Source of the DNA: a virus
Length of the DNA stretch: 25,879 nt
Strand: one strand, 5' to 3'
Virus record (IMG/VR): IMGVR_UViG_3300042691_006437
Span: 1 to 25,879 of that record
In this document: one piece after another, positions 13,753 through 20,548 of the stretch
How the letters are laid out: every line of letters begins with the position of its first letter
Position numbering within the stretch: the stretch's first letter is position 1
Notes under the pieces: model-generated
Databases searched by the model: none
Told to the model about the DNA's origin: nothing
Seen by the model: the letters and a program-made list of their open reading frames with translations, nothing else
Position numbers and translations under genes: made by a program

Positions 13753-15048
13753 ATGGAAAACAATTTTAATAAAATAGAATGCAAGTTTGATTTCTACACT
13801 TGCGCAAATAAAATAGAATCATTTTGCCAAAGTTGTGAGGATGGGGATAATTATGAGTATGATGAAAATATGGATGGCATGAACGTAGTAAGTCTTTTTA
13901 ACGGAATGAATACAGGTCGTCAAGCCCTTGAAAATGTTGGCATCAAAGTAAACAAATATTATTCAAGTGAAATCAAACAATATGCAATAACATTAACCCA
14001 ATACCATTTTCCCGACACAATTCAAGTTGGGGATGTTACAAAATGGAGAGAATGGGATATTGACTGGTCAAGTATTGATTTGATATTAAGTGGTAGTCCT
14101 TGTCAAGATTTGAGTGCAGCTGGTAAACGTGCTGGAATACATGGAGTTAAAAGTAGTTTGTTTTTTACCTTTGTTGATATACTTAATCATATAAAGTCAC
14201 TTAATCCGAATGTATTATTCTTGCAAGAAAATGTAGGGAGCGCTTCAAAATTAGATGTTGGTATAATGAGTAGAGCTTTAGGAGTTTACCCAGTAAGAAT
14301 AAATAGTAAGTTAGTCACAGCGCAATTAAGGGATCGATATTATTGGTCAAATATTAGAACAAAGCAAGATGGATTATTTGGCGATATAGTTACTGATATT
14401 CCACAACCCGAAGACAAAGGTATCATGTTTAAAGATATTATAACGGGTGGTCATGTTGAAAGAGTTAAAGCATTAGCATTATTAGAAAGTGAAAGTAGAG
14501 CTTGTAGAAGTCAAGAAGGTATTAAAAAAAGAGCTTCTAAAGAGTTTATAAATATGATTTATGAAAATAAAACTTATCAAATTAATGAATCAAAAGAAAG
14601 CAATGGAGTACAACCATATATGCAAAATAGAATATACGATGCAAACGGAAAAGCTCCATGTTTAACTAAAGAGAAAGCTCATTATTTGAAATATCAGACA
14701 TCTGAATTAATTTACGAAGTAGACAACGAATTAAGATGTAAAACAAATACAGCAAAAGGATATGATGTTGTAACTGAAAATGATTGTATTAATTTAGCTT
14801 TTCCAAATTCAACAAGTCGAAGAGGTAGAGTTACAAAAGGGAAAGCTCCTTGCTTGACTAAAGTAGTTGAGCCGTTATATTCTTACAAAGATGGCATAGT
14901 TAGAACAGTTAACAAGGTAGAGATGTGCAGATTGCAAGGTTTTCCCGATGACTATTGCGATATTCTTTCAACAGCTAAAGCAGGATCATTGCTAGGCGAT
15001 GGATGGACTTTGCCAGTTATTGAACATATATTTTCATTTATTAACTAA
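13753..15048 (+). CDS. DNA (cytosine-5-)methyltransferase
   Basis: Protein of 431 residues with the C5-methyltransferase motifs in order: I SLFNGMNTG (47-55, S-adenosylmethionine binding), a SSEI acid (Glu83), IV GSPCQ (catalytic Cys117), VI QENVGS (Glu159-Asn-Val161), VIII QLRDRYYWSN (191-200), a target-recognition region (about 215-375), then the IX/X part (VEMCRLQGFPDDYC and AGSLLGDGW). All key residues are present, so it should be active and methylate phage DNA against host restriction or host DNA. The usual family start falls at Met43 (13879); the 42 residues before it hold Cys10, Cys17, Cys25 and Cys28, a possible zinc-binding extension. No cognate restriction gene is recognised beyond the adjacent nuclease. 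Confidence 0.9.
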   Translation: MENNFNKIECKFDFYTCANKIESFCQSCEDGDNYEYDENMDGMNVVSLFNGMNTGRQALENVGIKVNKYYSSEIKQYAITLTQYHFPDTIQVGDVTKWREWDIDWSSIDLILSGSPCQDLSAAGKRAGIHGVKSSLFFTFVDILNHIKSLNPNVLFLQENVGSASKLDVGIMSRALGVYPVRINSKLVTAQLRDRYYWSNIRTKQDGLFGDIVTDIPQPEDKGIMFKDIITGGHVERVKALALLESESRACRSQEGIKKRASKEFINMIYENKTYQINESKESNGVQPYMQNRIYDANGKAPCLTKEKAHYLKYQTSELIYEVDNELRCKTNTAKGYDVVTENDCINLAFPNSTSRRGRVTKGKAPCLTKVVEPLYSYKDGIVRTVNKVEMCRLQGFPDDYCDILSTAKAGSLLGDGWTLPVIEHIFSFIN

Positions 15049-15101
15049 CGTGACTTATATTACACATCACAATCATTAACAAGTAAATTATATAACACAT
15101 T

Positions 15102-15308
15102 ATGCAAATAGAATTTAAAATTACAGGGGAAGACCAAAACGAATTAATCCCATACTTTCAAGCGCAAAACAGGGATGCTTTTTTATTCGAATTATTTCAC
15201 AATTTTTTTAGACATTGGAAAAATACTGATGGCATGGTTGACATTGAAGATGTTAAAGAAAAGTTATTTGAGTTAAAGAATGAACATAATATAATTTTAG
15301 TCAATTAA
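15102..15308 (+). CDS. Hypothetical protein
   Basis: Protein of 68 residues, acidic, with aromatic-rich helix (AFLFELFHNFFRHWKN, about residues 26-41) and a charged C-terminal helix. No family recognised with certainty; similar short proteins are common in phage middle regions. It follows the methyltransferase by 53 AT-rich bases in which I see no terminator or TAnnTTTG. Confidence 0.55.
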   Translation: MQIEFKITGEDQNELIPYFQAQNRDAFLFELFHNFFRHWKNTDGMVDIEDVKEKLFELKNEHNIILVN

Positions 15309-15316
15309 TAATACAC

Positions 15317-15324
15317 TAACTTTG
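15317..15324 (+). promoter_or_regulatory. Promoter -7 element ahead of sigma-like gene
   Basis: TAACTTTG, full match to TAnnTTTG, in the 34-base gap before the sigma-like gene. The -33 region (TTTTAG at 15295-15300) is only a partial TTTG. Expected transcript start is about 10 bases before the TTG start at 15343. Confidence 0.45.
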
Positions 15325-15342
15325 TTTTCCAAATGAATCTAA

Positions 15343-15801
15343 TTGACTGATATAGTACAGGAATATCCTATCTTAATCGAAGCTAGTAAGAAGATTACTA
15401 ACAACCATGAATTACACATGGACTTGTTACACTATGCTTTAGAGGAGCTATATTCTAAAAAGAATTACGAGGAAATCATTAATAGTGGTGGGGTAAGGTT
15501 TTATGTAGTTCGTATCATGCTTACTCAATGGCGGTCGAATACAGGCCCGTTTTATAAGATGTTTTTCAATCAAAAATCAAATGAGATTACTGATGACATT
15601 ATTGAATATAAAGAATACGACCATAACGAGCTCGAATACATCAAAGCATTAGAAGACCTGGCATGGTATGATAAGGAACTATTCAAGATATTTTCAGACA
15701 AACAACATACGATATCAAGCCTATCACGTGAAACTGGAATACCTCGTTCAAGTGTTGACATTACCATTAAAAAAGTACGCAAAATATTACGCAAAATATG
15801 A
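15343..15801 (+). CDS. Sigma-like/HTH transcription regulator
   Basis: Protein of 152 residues that must start at TTG 15343, because TAA lies directly upstream in frame and the first ATG (15418) would remove a well-formed N-terminal helix. Residues about 122-149 form a sigma-70 region 4-like HTH (TISSLSRETGIPRSSVDITI followed by KKVRKIL), preceded by an acidic helical stretch. The N-terminal helices (LLHYALEELYSKKNYEEI) resemble those of small phage sigma-like factors. It sits between early and packaging/tail genes, the place for a late-gene activator. It overlaps the phosphoesterase gene by 4 bases (ATGA). It could also be a simple HTH regulator without core polymerase binding. Confidence 0.6.
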   Translation: MTDIVQEYPILIEASKKITNNHELHMDLLHYALEELYSKKNYEEIINSGGVRFYVVRIMLTQWRSNTGPFYKMFFNQKSNEITDDIIEYKEYDHNELEYIKALEDLAWYDKELFKIFSDKQHTISSLSRETGIPRSSVDITIKKVRKILRKI

Positions 15802-16430
15802 GTAAAGTATTAGTAATCGGAGATATACACGAACCCTTTTGTTTGGATGGCTATCTTGAACATTGTAAAAAACAATATAAAGACTTTAAATGTGATAAGG
15901 TTGTTTTTATTGGAGACATTATTGATAGTCATTATAGCTCATTTCATTCCACCGATCCCGATGGATTGAGCGCAATTGATGAGCTCAATGCTTCGATTAA
16001 GAAACTTCGCAAATGGCACAAAGCGTTCCCAAATGGAACAGTTATAATTGGTAATCATGATAGGATAGTAGCCCGCAAGGCATTAGCCAACGGAATCAGC
16101 GCAAAGTGGATTAAGGAGTTTAAAGATGTATTAGAGGTGCCAACTTGGAATTTCACAACGGATAAAGTAATTGATGGAGTTTATTACGTTCACGGAGAAG
16201 GCGCAACGGCAATCATGAAAGCAAAGAACCAATTTAGATCCGTAGTTGCTGGACATACACACACGAAATGCTACATCGAATATATTAACAATGTATTCGG
16301 AATGCAAGTCGGTTGCGGTGTGGATGCGAAGGCTTACGCAATGGCTTACGCTAAAAACTATGCACCGCCACAAATTGCTTGCGGAGTGGTTATTGATGGC
16401 AAATTACCGATTATAATTAAAATGCACTAA
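15798..16430 (+). CDS. Calcineurin-like metallophosphoesterase
   Basis: Protein of 210 residues with all metal-binding motifs of the family: GDIHEP (Asp9, His11), GDIIDSH (Asp40), GNHDR (Asn86, His87), VHGE (His132) and AGHTHT (His153, His155). It should be a cytoplasmic two-metal hydrolase of phosphodiesters or phosphomonoesters; the substrate (nucleotide signal, DNA end or RNA) cannot be told. Phage members occur near replication or nucleotide genes and may repair ends or destroy nucleotide signals of host defence. Its start overlaps the regulator upstream (ATGA), so both share a transcript. Confidence 0.85.
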   Translation: MSKVLVIGDIHEPFCLDGYLEHCKKQYKDFKCDKVVFIGDIIDSHYSSFHSTDPDGLSAIDELNASIKKLRKWHKAFPNGTVIIGNHDRIVARKALANGISAKWIKEFKDVLEVPTWNFTTDKVIDGVYYVHGEGATAIMKAKNQFRSVVAGHTHTKCYIEYINNVFGMQVGCGVDAKAYAMAYAKNYAPPQIACGVVIDGKLPIIIKMH

Positions 16431-16447
16431 AATATATATTTACTACT

Positions 16448-16729
16448 ATGAAATGGAAATTTGAAAACATAGACATAGTCTTTTCATGTCATGAAGATGA
16501 CTTTGAAAGAACTAGCAATTATTCACGCAATAAACTAAAAACAGATGATAGAATTATTATTATTGACGGCGCTAATATCGATGGGAACGATAGCACTAAT
16601 CCTGAATCCGATATATGCGAAAGTAGTGAAGATATTGTCAATACTGACAAACATAAACCTAGAAGGAAAACCTCTAAAGTGCCCGACGTGCCTACCGTTT
16701 TGGATAACGATGATAGTATTATTGAGTAA
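16448..16729 (+). CDS. Hypothetical acidic protein overlapping the next gene
   Basis: Protein of 93 residues. The first 32 residues (MKWKFENIDIVFSCHEDD) use DNA not used by any other gene. The remaining 61 are read out of frame with the membrane-protein gene that starts at 16545. The shared part is Asp/Ser/Asn-rich and looks disordered, as expected when one frame is a by-product. Either this is a true 185-base overprinted gene, or only its upstream part is meaningful. The start follows TATATTTACTACTATG, nearly repeated before the gene at 18912. No family recognised. Confidence 0.4.
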   Translation: MKWKFENIDIVFSCHEDDFERTSNYSRNKLKTDDRIIIIDGANIDGNDSTNPESDICESSEDIVNTDKHKPRRKTSKVPDVPTVLDNDDSIIE

Positions 16730-16814
16730 TGGAACTTCAATACCTTATATTATTCTTTTTAGTTTTTGCGCTAGCTACCTTGGGGAGTATTTTTTTAAAA
16801 GACTTACCTCATGA
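16545..16814 (+). CDS. Small membrane protein with CxxC motif
   Basis: Protein of 89 residues: hydrophobic helix at about 2-20 (IELLLLTALISMGTIALIL), a loop with GKPLKCPTCLPFW (Cys46, Cys49), and further hydrophobic segments about 52-62 and 66-80, then a basic end. The 'GKP-x-x-C-x-x-C-x-x-FW' pattern recurs in small phage membrane proteins of unknown role. An ATGA overlap with the next gene at 16811 supports this frame as the real one. Possible roles are envelope modification or a lysis/superinfection accessory; neither is shown. Confidence 0.65.
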   Translation: MIELLLLTALISMGTIALILNPIYAKVVKILSILTNINLEGKPLKCPTCLPFWITMIVLLSNGTSIPYIILFSFCASYLGEYFFKRLTS

Positions 16815-17158
16815 GAAAGACCATTAAACTGAATATTTATGATTGTAAGGTTAATTTTATCCTATCATTAGATATCAATAAAGACATTAAGAGGATATCC
16901 ACAAAGAATAAACATCCTTTTACATTAGATAGTGAAGTTGAAGGAATAGTTTTTTACTTTAATTTAAGTGAATATTTCATATTGATTAACGATGACTATT
17001 TAACTCATAACACATTAGCACATGAGATATACCATTTAGTGGTAAAAGTAACCGAACCGAGAGACATAACAGACGAAGAAGCTCAAGCCTGGTTATGTGG
17101 AAAACTAACGCAAGAGATATATAAATTTTTAGAAACAAACAAAGTCGAAATTAAATGA
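16811..17158 (+). CDS. HEXXH-motif protein, probable zinc peptidase
   Basis: Protein of 115 residues. TLAHEIYHLV gives the zincin signature HEIYH at 71-75, and DEEAQAWLCG supplies Glu89/Glu90 as likely third ligand, the gluzincin-like layout also seen in ImmA/IrrE-type and small phage metalloproteins. The N-terminal 65 residues are beta-rich (a small scaffold sheet). It is coupled by ATGA overlaps to both the CxxC membrane protein before it and the small CxxC protein after it. The substrate is unknown; ImmA-like cleavage of a repressor or a structural metal site without catalysis are both possible. Confidence 0.65.
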   Translation: MRKTIKLNIYDCKVNFILSLDINKDIKRISTKNKHPFTLDSEVEGIVFYFNLSEYFILINDDYLTHNTLAHEIYHLVVKVTEPRDITDEEAQAWLCGKLTQEIYKFLETNKVEIK

Positions 17159-17370
17159 CAATGGTAATAACGCAAGAAGATAAAGAGATATTATTAGAAA
17201 ATAGAAAGATTATTCTTGATATAACACATGGGTATAAGATGGACGAATTGAAAGTATTATATGATGTACATAATCGAATATATAAGACTAATAAAGTGCC
17301 AAACGGGTGCGGTTCATGTATTAGAAGCGTTATGATTTCGTTACAAAAAGCATTGTCTAAAGTATTATAA
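17155..17370 (+). CDS. Hypothetical small CxxC protein
   Basis: Protein of 71 residues, starting in an ATGA overlap with the HEXXH gene. It is mostly helical, with NGCGSCIRSVMISLQKAL (Cys52, Cys55, about residues 50-67) forming a CxxC at the start of a helix. Such short proteins often sit directly ahead of the terminase genes in Bacteroidetes phages; their role is not known to me. It could help the terminase or bind zinc. Confidence 0.6.
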   Translation: MTMVITQEDKEILLENRKIILDITHGYKMDELKVLYDVHNRIYKTNKVPNGCGSCIRSVMISLQKALSKVL

Positions 17371-17391
17371 AATAGTGAAAAAATAGTGAAA
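17370..17391 (+). repeat. Perfect 11-base tandem repeat ahead of terS
   Basis: AAATAGTGAAA occurs twice head-to-tail (17370-17380 and 17381-17391), filling the gap before the small terminase start at 17393. One helical turn per unit would suit a protein site such as a packaging (pac/cos) recognition site, or it may just act as the translation leader. Confidence 0.6.
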
Positions 17392-17392
17392 T

Positions 17393-17686
17393 ATGGCAAA
17401 CTTACAAAACTTAACACCATTTAAAAAAGGAGAGGTCGCAAATCCAACAGGTCGCCCAAAAGGTAAGCGTAATCGTAGTACAATCTTGAAAGAGTTGTTA
17501 GATATGAATGACCAAGAATTAAGAATGCACCAAGCTCAAATCGAGAAGGCAATCGAGTTGAAAGATACGAATGCTTATAAGGCAGTATTAGATAGTGCCT
17601 ATGGAGCACCAGTTCAACAGATTGACAACGATATTACCATAAAGGAATTTGATATCTCTAAACTCTATAATGGAGAAGCACAGTAA
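17393..17686 (+). CDS. Small terminase subunit (DUF5681-like)
   Basis: Protein of 97 residues. FKKGEVANPTGRPKGKRN (residues 10-27) is the hallmark of DUF5681, an N-terminal motif of many phage small terminase-type proteins; a basic helix and a coiled-coil-like segment (LRMHQAQIEKAIELKDTNAY) follow. It would recognise the packaging site and load the large subunit. Its stop lies 17 bases inside the large subunit gene, the usual TerS-TerL pairing. Confidence 0.7.
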   Translation: MANLQNLTPFKKGEVANPTGRPKGKRNRSTILKELLDMNDQELRMHQAQIEKAIELKDTNAYKAVLDSAYGAPVQQIDNDITIKEFDISKLYNGEAQ

Positions 17687-18884
17687 GGCATGGGATTTAC
17701 TTGGTTCAAAAAGTAGATATTTCGTAGTCACGGGTGGGCGTGGCTCGGGTAAGTCATTTGAGGTAGGTAGGTTTATTACCTTATTATCATTCGAGCAAGG
17801 TCATAAGATACTATTCACAAGGCAAACGATGACCAGTGCGCACTTATCTATCATTCCCGAATTTAAAGAGAAAATAGAGTTATTAAAATTAGAAGATATG
17901 TTTAACATATCTAAAAGTGAAATTAAGAATAAGCAATCTCAAAGTGAAATATTTTTTAAAGGCTTAAAGACTTCGAGCGGTGACCAAACGGCGAACTTGA
18001 AATCATTGCAAGGCGTAACAACGTGGGTGCTAGATGAATCTGAAGAGCTAACAGACGAAGCTACATTTGATAAGATTAATCTTTCAATCCGTTCAAATGA
18101 CAAACAAAACAGGATTATATTAATCCTTAACCCAGCCACAAAAGAACATTGGATATATAGAAAGTTTTTTGAGCAAGAAGGCATTAAAGAAGGCTTTAAC
18201 GGGACGAAAGGCAATACGACATACATACATACTACCTACGAAGATAACATTAAGAATTTAGGCGTTTCTTTCTTACAAGAGGTTGAAAAAATTAAGATAC
18301 ATAATCCCGACAAATACAATCATGTTATTTTAGGCGGCTGGCTTGATAAAGCCGATGGAGTTGTATTTACAAATTGGGAGTTCGGAGCTTTCAATCCAAA
18401 CTATCTTCAAACTTCATTCGGTATGGACTTTGGTTTCTCGATTGATCCTGACGCACTAGCAGAGGTGGCAATCGATGTTAAAAACAAATTGCTATATGTT
18501 AAAGAGCATATTTATCAACGTGGCTTAAAAACACATGAGTTAAGCAAAATGTTACTTGAAAAAACTAAAGGCGGTTTGATTATAGCAGATAGTGCAGAAC
18601 CTAGATTGATTGATGACTTAAGATTTCAAAAGATAAACATCCAAGCCGTTAAGAAAGGAACGATTGAAAGCGGGATTGTAAGGATGCAAGATTTCAAGAT
18701 TATAGTTGAACCGAATAGTACTAACATAGCAAAAGAATTAAACAATTATTGTTATTTGAACAAAGGTTCGAAGCTATATGTGGATAATTGGAATCATATC
18801 ATAGACGCTATTAGATACAATGTGATATATAACCTTGATAATCCAAGCCGAGGCACTTATGGTTTTTATAAAAAAGGTATGTAA
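17670..18884 (+). CDS. terL: Terminase large subunit
   Basis: Start taken at ATG 17670 (404 residues, 17-base overlap with terS); TTG 17649 would add 7 residues. ATPase: Walker A GGRGSGKS (22-29), Walker B WVLDESEE (Asp122, Glu123), coupling motif ILNPATKEHW (about 152-161). RNase H-type nuclease: GMDFGFSIDPDAL (Asp253), IIADSAEPRLI (Asp307) and NHIIDAIRY (Asp379), all three metal ligands present. This is the terminase_3/PBSX-like group. It pumps DNA into the prohead through the portal and cuts concatemers. Tail completion genes follow after 27 bases. Confidence 0.92.
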   Translation: MEKHSKAWDLLGSKSRYFVVTGGRGSGKSFEVGRFITLLSFEQGHKILFTRQTMTSAHLSIIPEFKEKIELLKLEDMFNISKSEIKNKQSQSEIFFKGLKTSSGDQTANLKSLQGVTTWVLDESEELTDEATFDKINLSIRSNDKQNRIILILNPATKEHWIYRKFFEQEGIKEGFNGTKGNTTYIHTTYEDNIKNLGVSFLQEVEKIKIHNPDKYNHVILGGWLDKADGVVFTNWEFGAFNPNYLQTSFGMDFGFSIDPDALAEVAIDVKNKLLYVKEHIYQRGLKTHELSKMLLEKTKGGLIIADSAEPRLIDDLRFQKINIQAVKKGTIESGIVRMQDFKIIVEPNSTNIAKELNNYCYLNKGSKLYVDNWNHIIDAIRYNVIYNLDNPSRGTYGFYKKGM

Positions 18885-18911
18885 TTTTACGGATAAATTA
18901 TATTTATCACT

Positions 18912-19382
18912 ATGCAAGGTAGTATATACGAAATATTAATTAAAGATTTAAAAACATTGTGTCTATCTCATAAGGCTGTTAAGTCATTCAGAGTAGGCGA
19001 TATAAGTGCCATTGAACAACCGACTGGAAACGATGGTGCGAATACGAATTCATATGAGTACATTGCGGTTCATTTAGTGCCATCCACAGCAGTCATGAAT
19101 GGACAAAGTACAAAGTTTGAATTTGACATGGTAGTCTTTGACCTTTGCAAAGATGACTTGGAATTACAAGTAATTACACAATCCCAATGTCTTGAAATCA
19201 CACGAGATATAATAAGCAAGTTTAACCTTACCGATTGGGAAGGATTTAGATACAACATTCAACTACCAATAACATCAATGATATTTGATGAATCGTTTGT
19301 GAATAGCGTTGCTGGTTATACAACACGAATCATTGTAGAGGTTATTAGTCCGTTCACTTTATGCGAAAATCCTTTTAACTAA
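18912..19382 (+). CDS. Probable tail terminator/completion protein
   Basis: Protein of 156 residues with a mixed alpha/beta build and the pattern 'FEFDMVVFDLCKDDLELQVI, then SQCLEITRDIISKFNL' (about residues 72-110), which resembles small Bacteroidetes phage proteins placed before the HK97 gp10-like gene and thought to cap the tail tube. Its end overlaps the next start by one base (TAATGG). The start is preceded by TATATTTATCACT, almost repeated at 16435. Role assigned from position and weak resemblance. Confidence 0.55.
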   Translation: MQGSIYEILIKDLKTLCLSHKAVKSFRVGDISAIEQPTGNDGANTNSYEYIAVHLVPSTAVMNGQSTKFEFDMVVFDLCKDDLELQVITQSQCLEITRDIISKFNLTDWEGFRYNIQLPITSMIFDESFVNSVAGYTTRIIVEVISPFTLCENPFN

Positions 19383-19822
19383 TGGATCCGCAAAAGCTAT
19401 ATATTAGACAAGTTACTAAGGCGCTAGAATCATTGGGTCAAGAAATCCTTAATATAATGAAGGCTCAAGCTCCCGTTAAGACTGGTAAGCTAAAGCGTTC
19501 GATACGTTATAAGGTAGTAACAAAGAATGGCAATCCAGCATTGTCATTTTATTACATCTATTATGGAGTGTACGTTGACTTAGGAACGTATAGCAATGCA
19601 GACAAAGCAAGCTATGGTATGAGCCAATTTATAATGCCACGTTGGAATCCGAAGCCAGGTAAGATTGGCAAAGGTATAATGCCAAGATATTGGACATCGT
19701 TAAGCGAAGACGCAACCGAGTTGATTGAATACTTCGCAGAGAAACTACAAAAGACCGTAGGAGCTGATATAGTAGAATTATTAACAGGAGTTACAACAAA
19801 AACAAGTAGAGCAACATCTTAA
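19382..19822 (+). CDS. HK97 gp10-like head-tail joining protein
   Basis: Protein of 146 residues. The sequence MKAQAPVKTGKLKRSIRYKV (about residues 24-43) is the typical 'P-x-x-TG-x-L-x-x-S-I' signature of the HK97 gp10 family, followed by a YYGVYVDLGT segment (about 58-67) and PRYWTSLSEDATEL near the C-terminus. It would join the neck to the tail. It starts on the stop codon of the preceding protein and is followed 4 bases later by the chaperone gene, the normal neck-to-tail order. Confidence 0.8.
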   Translation: MDPQKLYIRQVTKALESLGQEILNIMKAQAPVKTGKLKRSIRYKVVTKNGNPALSFYYIYYGVYVDLGTYSNADKASYGMSQFIMPRWNPKPGKIGKGIMPRYWTSLSEDATELIEYFAEKLQKTVGADIVELLTGVTTKTSRATS

Positions 19823-19826
19823 AAAT

Positions 19827-20492
19827 ATGATAAAAAAAATTAACAGCATTTCAATTAGAAAATTCATCGAGATTTCAGACTTAATCAAAGACGATGCAAG
19901 TATTCACGACAGAATGGAAGTGATACGAATTGTTAGCGAATGCGACATGGAAGAAATCCGTATAATACCAGCCAATGTGCTTGATGGTATATGGAATGAC
20001 TTTGTAAAAAATTGTTTTGATTTGGGCGATGGCTCGATTGATAACATCGTAACCATTGATGGTATTTCGTATGGCTTAATAGACGTTAAGAAATTAAGCG
20101 TTGGAGAGATGGCTGATATCGACATATTAAAAAACCATCCAAAGTTAAATTTTAATCTTCACAAGATTATGGCTATACTTTATAGACCATTGAAAAGCAA
20201 ATTACCATTCGTAGTAGAACCATTTAATCCCGATACGTTTGAAGCTCGTGCTGAATTATTCGCAGAAAAAATGCCCGTTAAAGTGGCACTAAACACGGCT
20301 GTTTTTTTTTTAAATATATTGGGCAACTTGAAAGGAGCTATAAAGGACTTTTCGGAGAAGCCGAAAGCGGAGAAGAAAAAGAAAATCTTGAGCGTGCTGA
20401 CTTCCGTTGCGCTCGAGGTTGGAATGCGTTTGTTTACTTCCTTGCTAAAGACGACATCCTCAAAATCGAAGAAGTTACCAAAATCGAATTAA
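19827..20492 (+). CDS. Tail assembly chaperone, short (0-frame) product
   Basis: Zero-frame product of 221 residues. The body (about residues 80-155), with VKKLSVGEMADIDIL, HKIMAILYRPL and PVKVALNTAVFF, fits the helical tail assembly chaperones that coat the tape measure before tube assembly; being absent from virions, they are made in two forms in many siphophages. Codons 159-162 contain a run of ten Ts with slippery heptamer T TTT TTA (20306-20312). Beyond it the zero frame becomes Lys/Ser-rich and less protein-like, while the -1 frame carries a convincing chaperone tail. The short form may still be made if frameshifting is inefficient. Confidence 0.65.
   Translation: MIKKINSISIRKFIEISDLIKDDASIHDRMEVIRIVSECDMEEIRIIPANVLDGIWNDFVKNCFDLGDGSIDNIVTIDGISYGLIDVKKLSVGEMADIDILKNHPKLNFNLHKIMAILYRPLKSKLPFVVEPFNPDTFEARAELFAEKMPVKVALNTAVFFLNILGNLKGAIKDFSEKPKAEKKKKILSVLTSVALEVGMRLFTSLLKTTSSKSKKLPKSN
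20306..20312 (+). promoter_or_regulatory. Slippery heptamer for -1 frameshift
   Basis: In the chaperone frame the bases read T TTT TTA, a perfect X XXY YYZ site of the HIV type, at the end of a T10 run (20302-20311). The -1 frame has a stop at 20279 and is then open to 20546, so any shift must lie between these. No stem is seen at the usual 5-9 base spacing; a small stem (20348-20367) is 36 bases away. Confidence 0.55.
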
Positions 20493-20548
20493 TCACGGCT
20501 TATAATTTTTTAGCGCACCAAAAAAGCAAAAATGATAACAACAATTAA
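20312..20548 (+). CDS. -1 frame extension of tail assembly chaperone
   Basis: After a -1 slip at 20306-20312 translation would continue for 78 codons to TAA 20546-20548, giving a fusion of about 240 residues. The extension reads like genuine protein: SYKGLFGEAESGEEKENL, then ARGWNAFVYFLAKDDILKIE and EVTKIELITAYNFLAHQKSK. The aromatic 'GW...VYFLA..DILKIE.V' pattern resembles the T part of chaperones from Bacteroidetes phages. It overlaps the next gene by 17 bases, removing the 39-base gap left by the zero-frame product. A homopolymer miscount (ten for eleven Ts) would give one continuous gene instead. Confidence 0.6.
   Translation, partial: KYIGQLERSYKGLFGEAESGEEKENLERADFRCARGWNAFVYFLAKDDILKIEEVTKIELITAYNFLAHQKSKNDNNN

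Noticed and set aside
13241-15048. Nuclease plus methyltransferase as a restriction-modification pair
   Set aside because: The nuclease is a minimal VRR-NUC type without target-recognition part, typical of phage DNA metabolism; adjacency alone is not enough.
18779-18787. TGTGGATAA, an exact DnaA box on the - strand
   Set aside because: It lies alone inside the conserved nuclease part of the large terminase gene and encodes required residues; no second box is close by.
9615-19390. CTAATGGATCCG at two gene junctions (9615 and 19379)
   Set aside because: Short and explained by TAATG overlaps followed by similar first codons (MDP); the two proteins are otherwise unrelated.
20375-20381. GAAAAAG as an alternative slippery site in the chaperone
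   Set aside because: It does not fit X XXY YYZ, whereas T TTT TTA upstream fits perfectly; kept only as a fallback.
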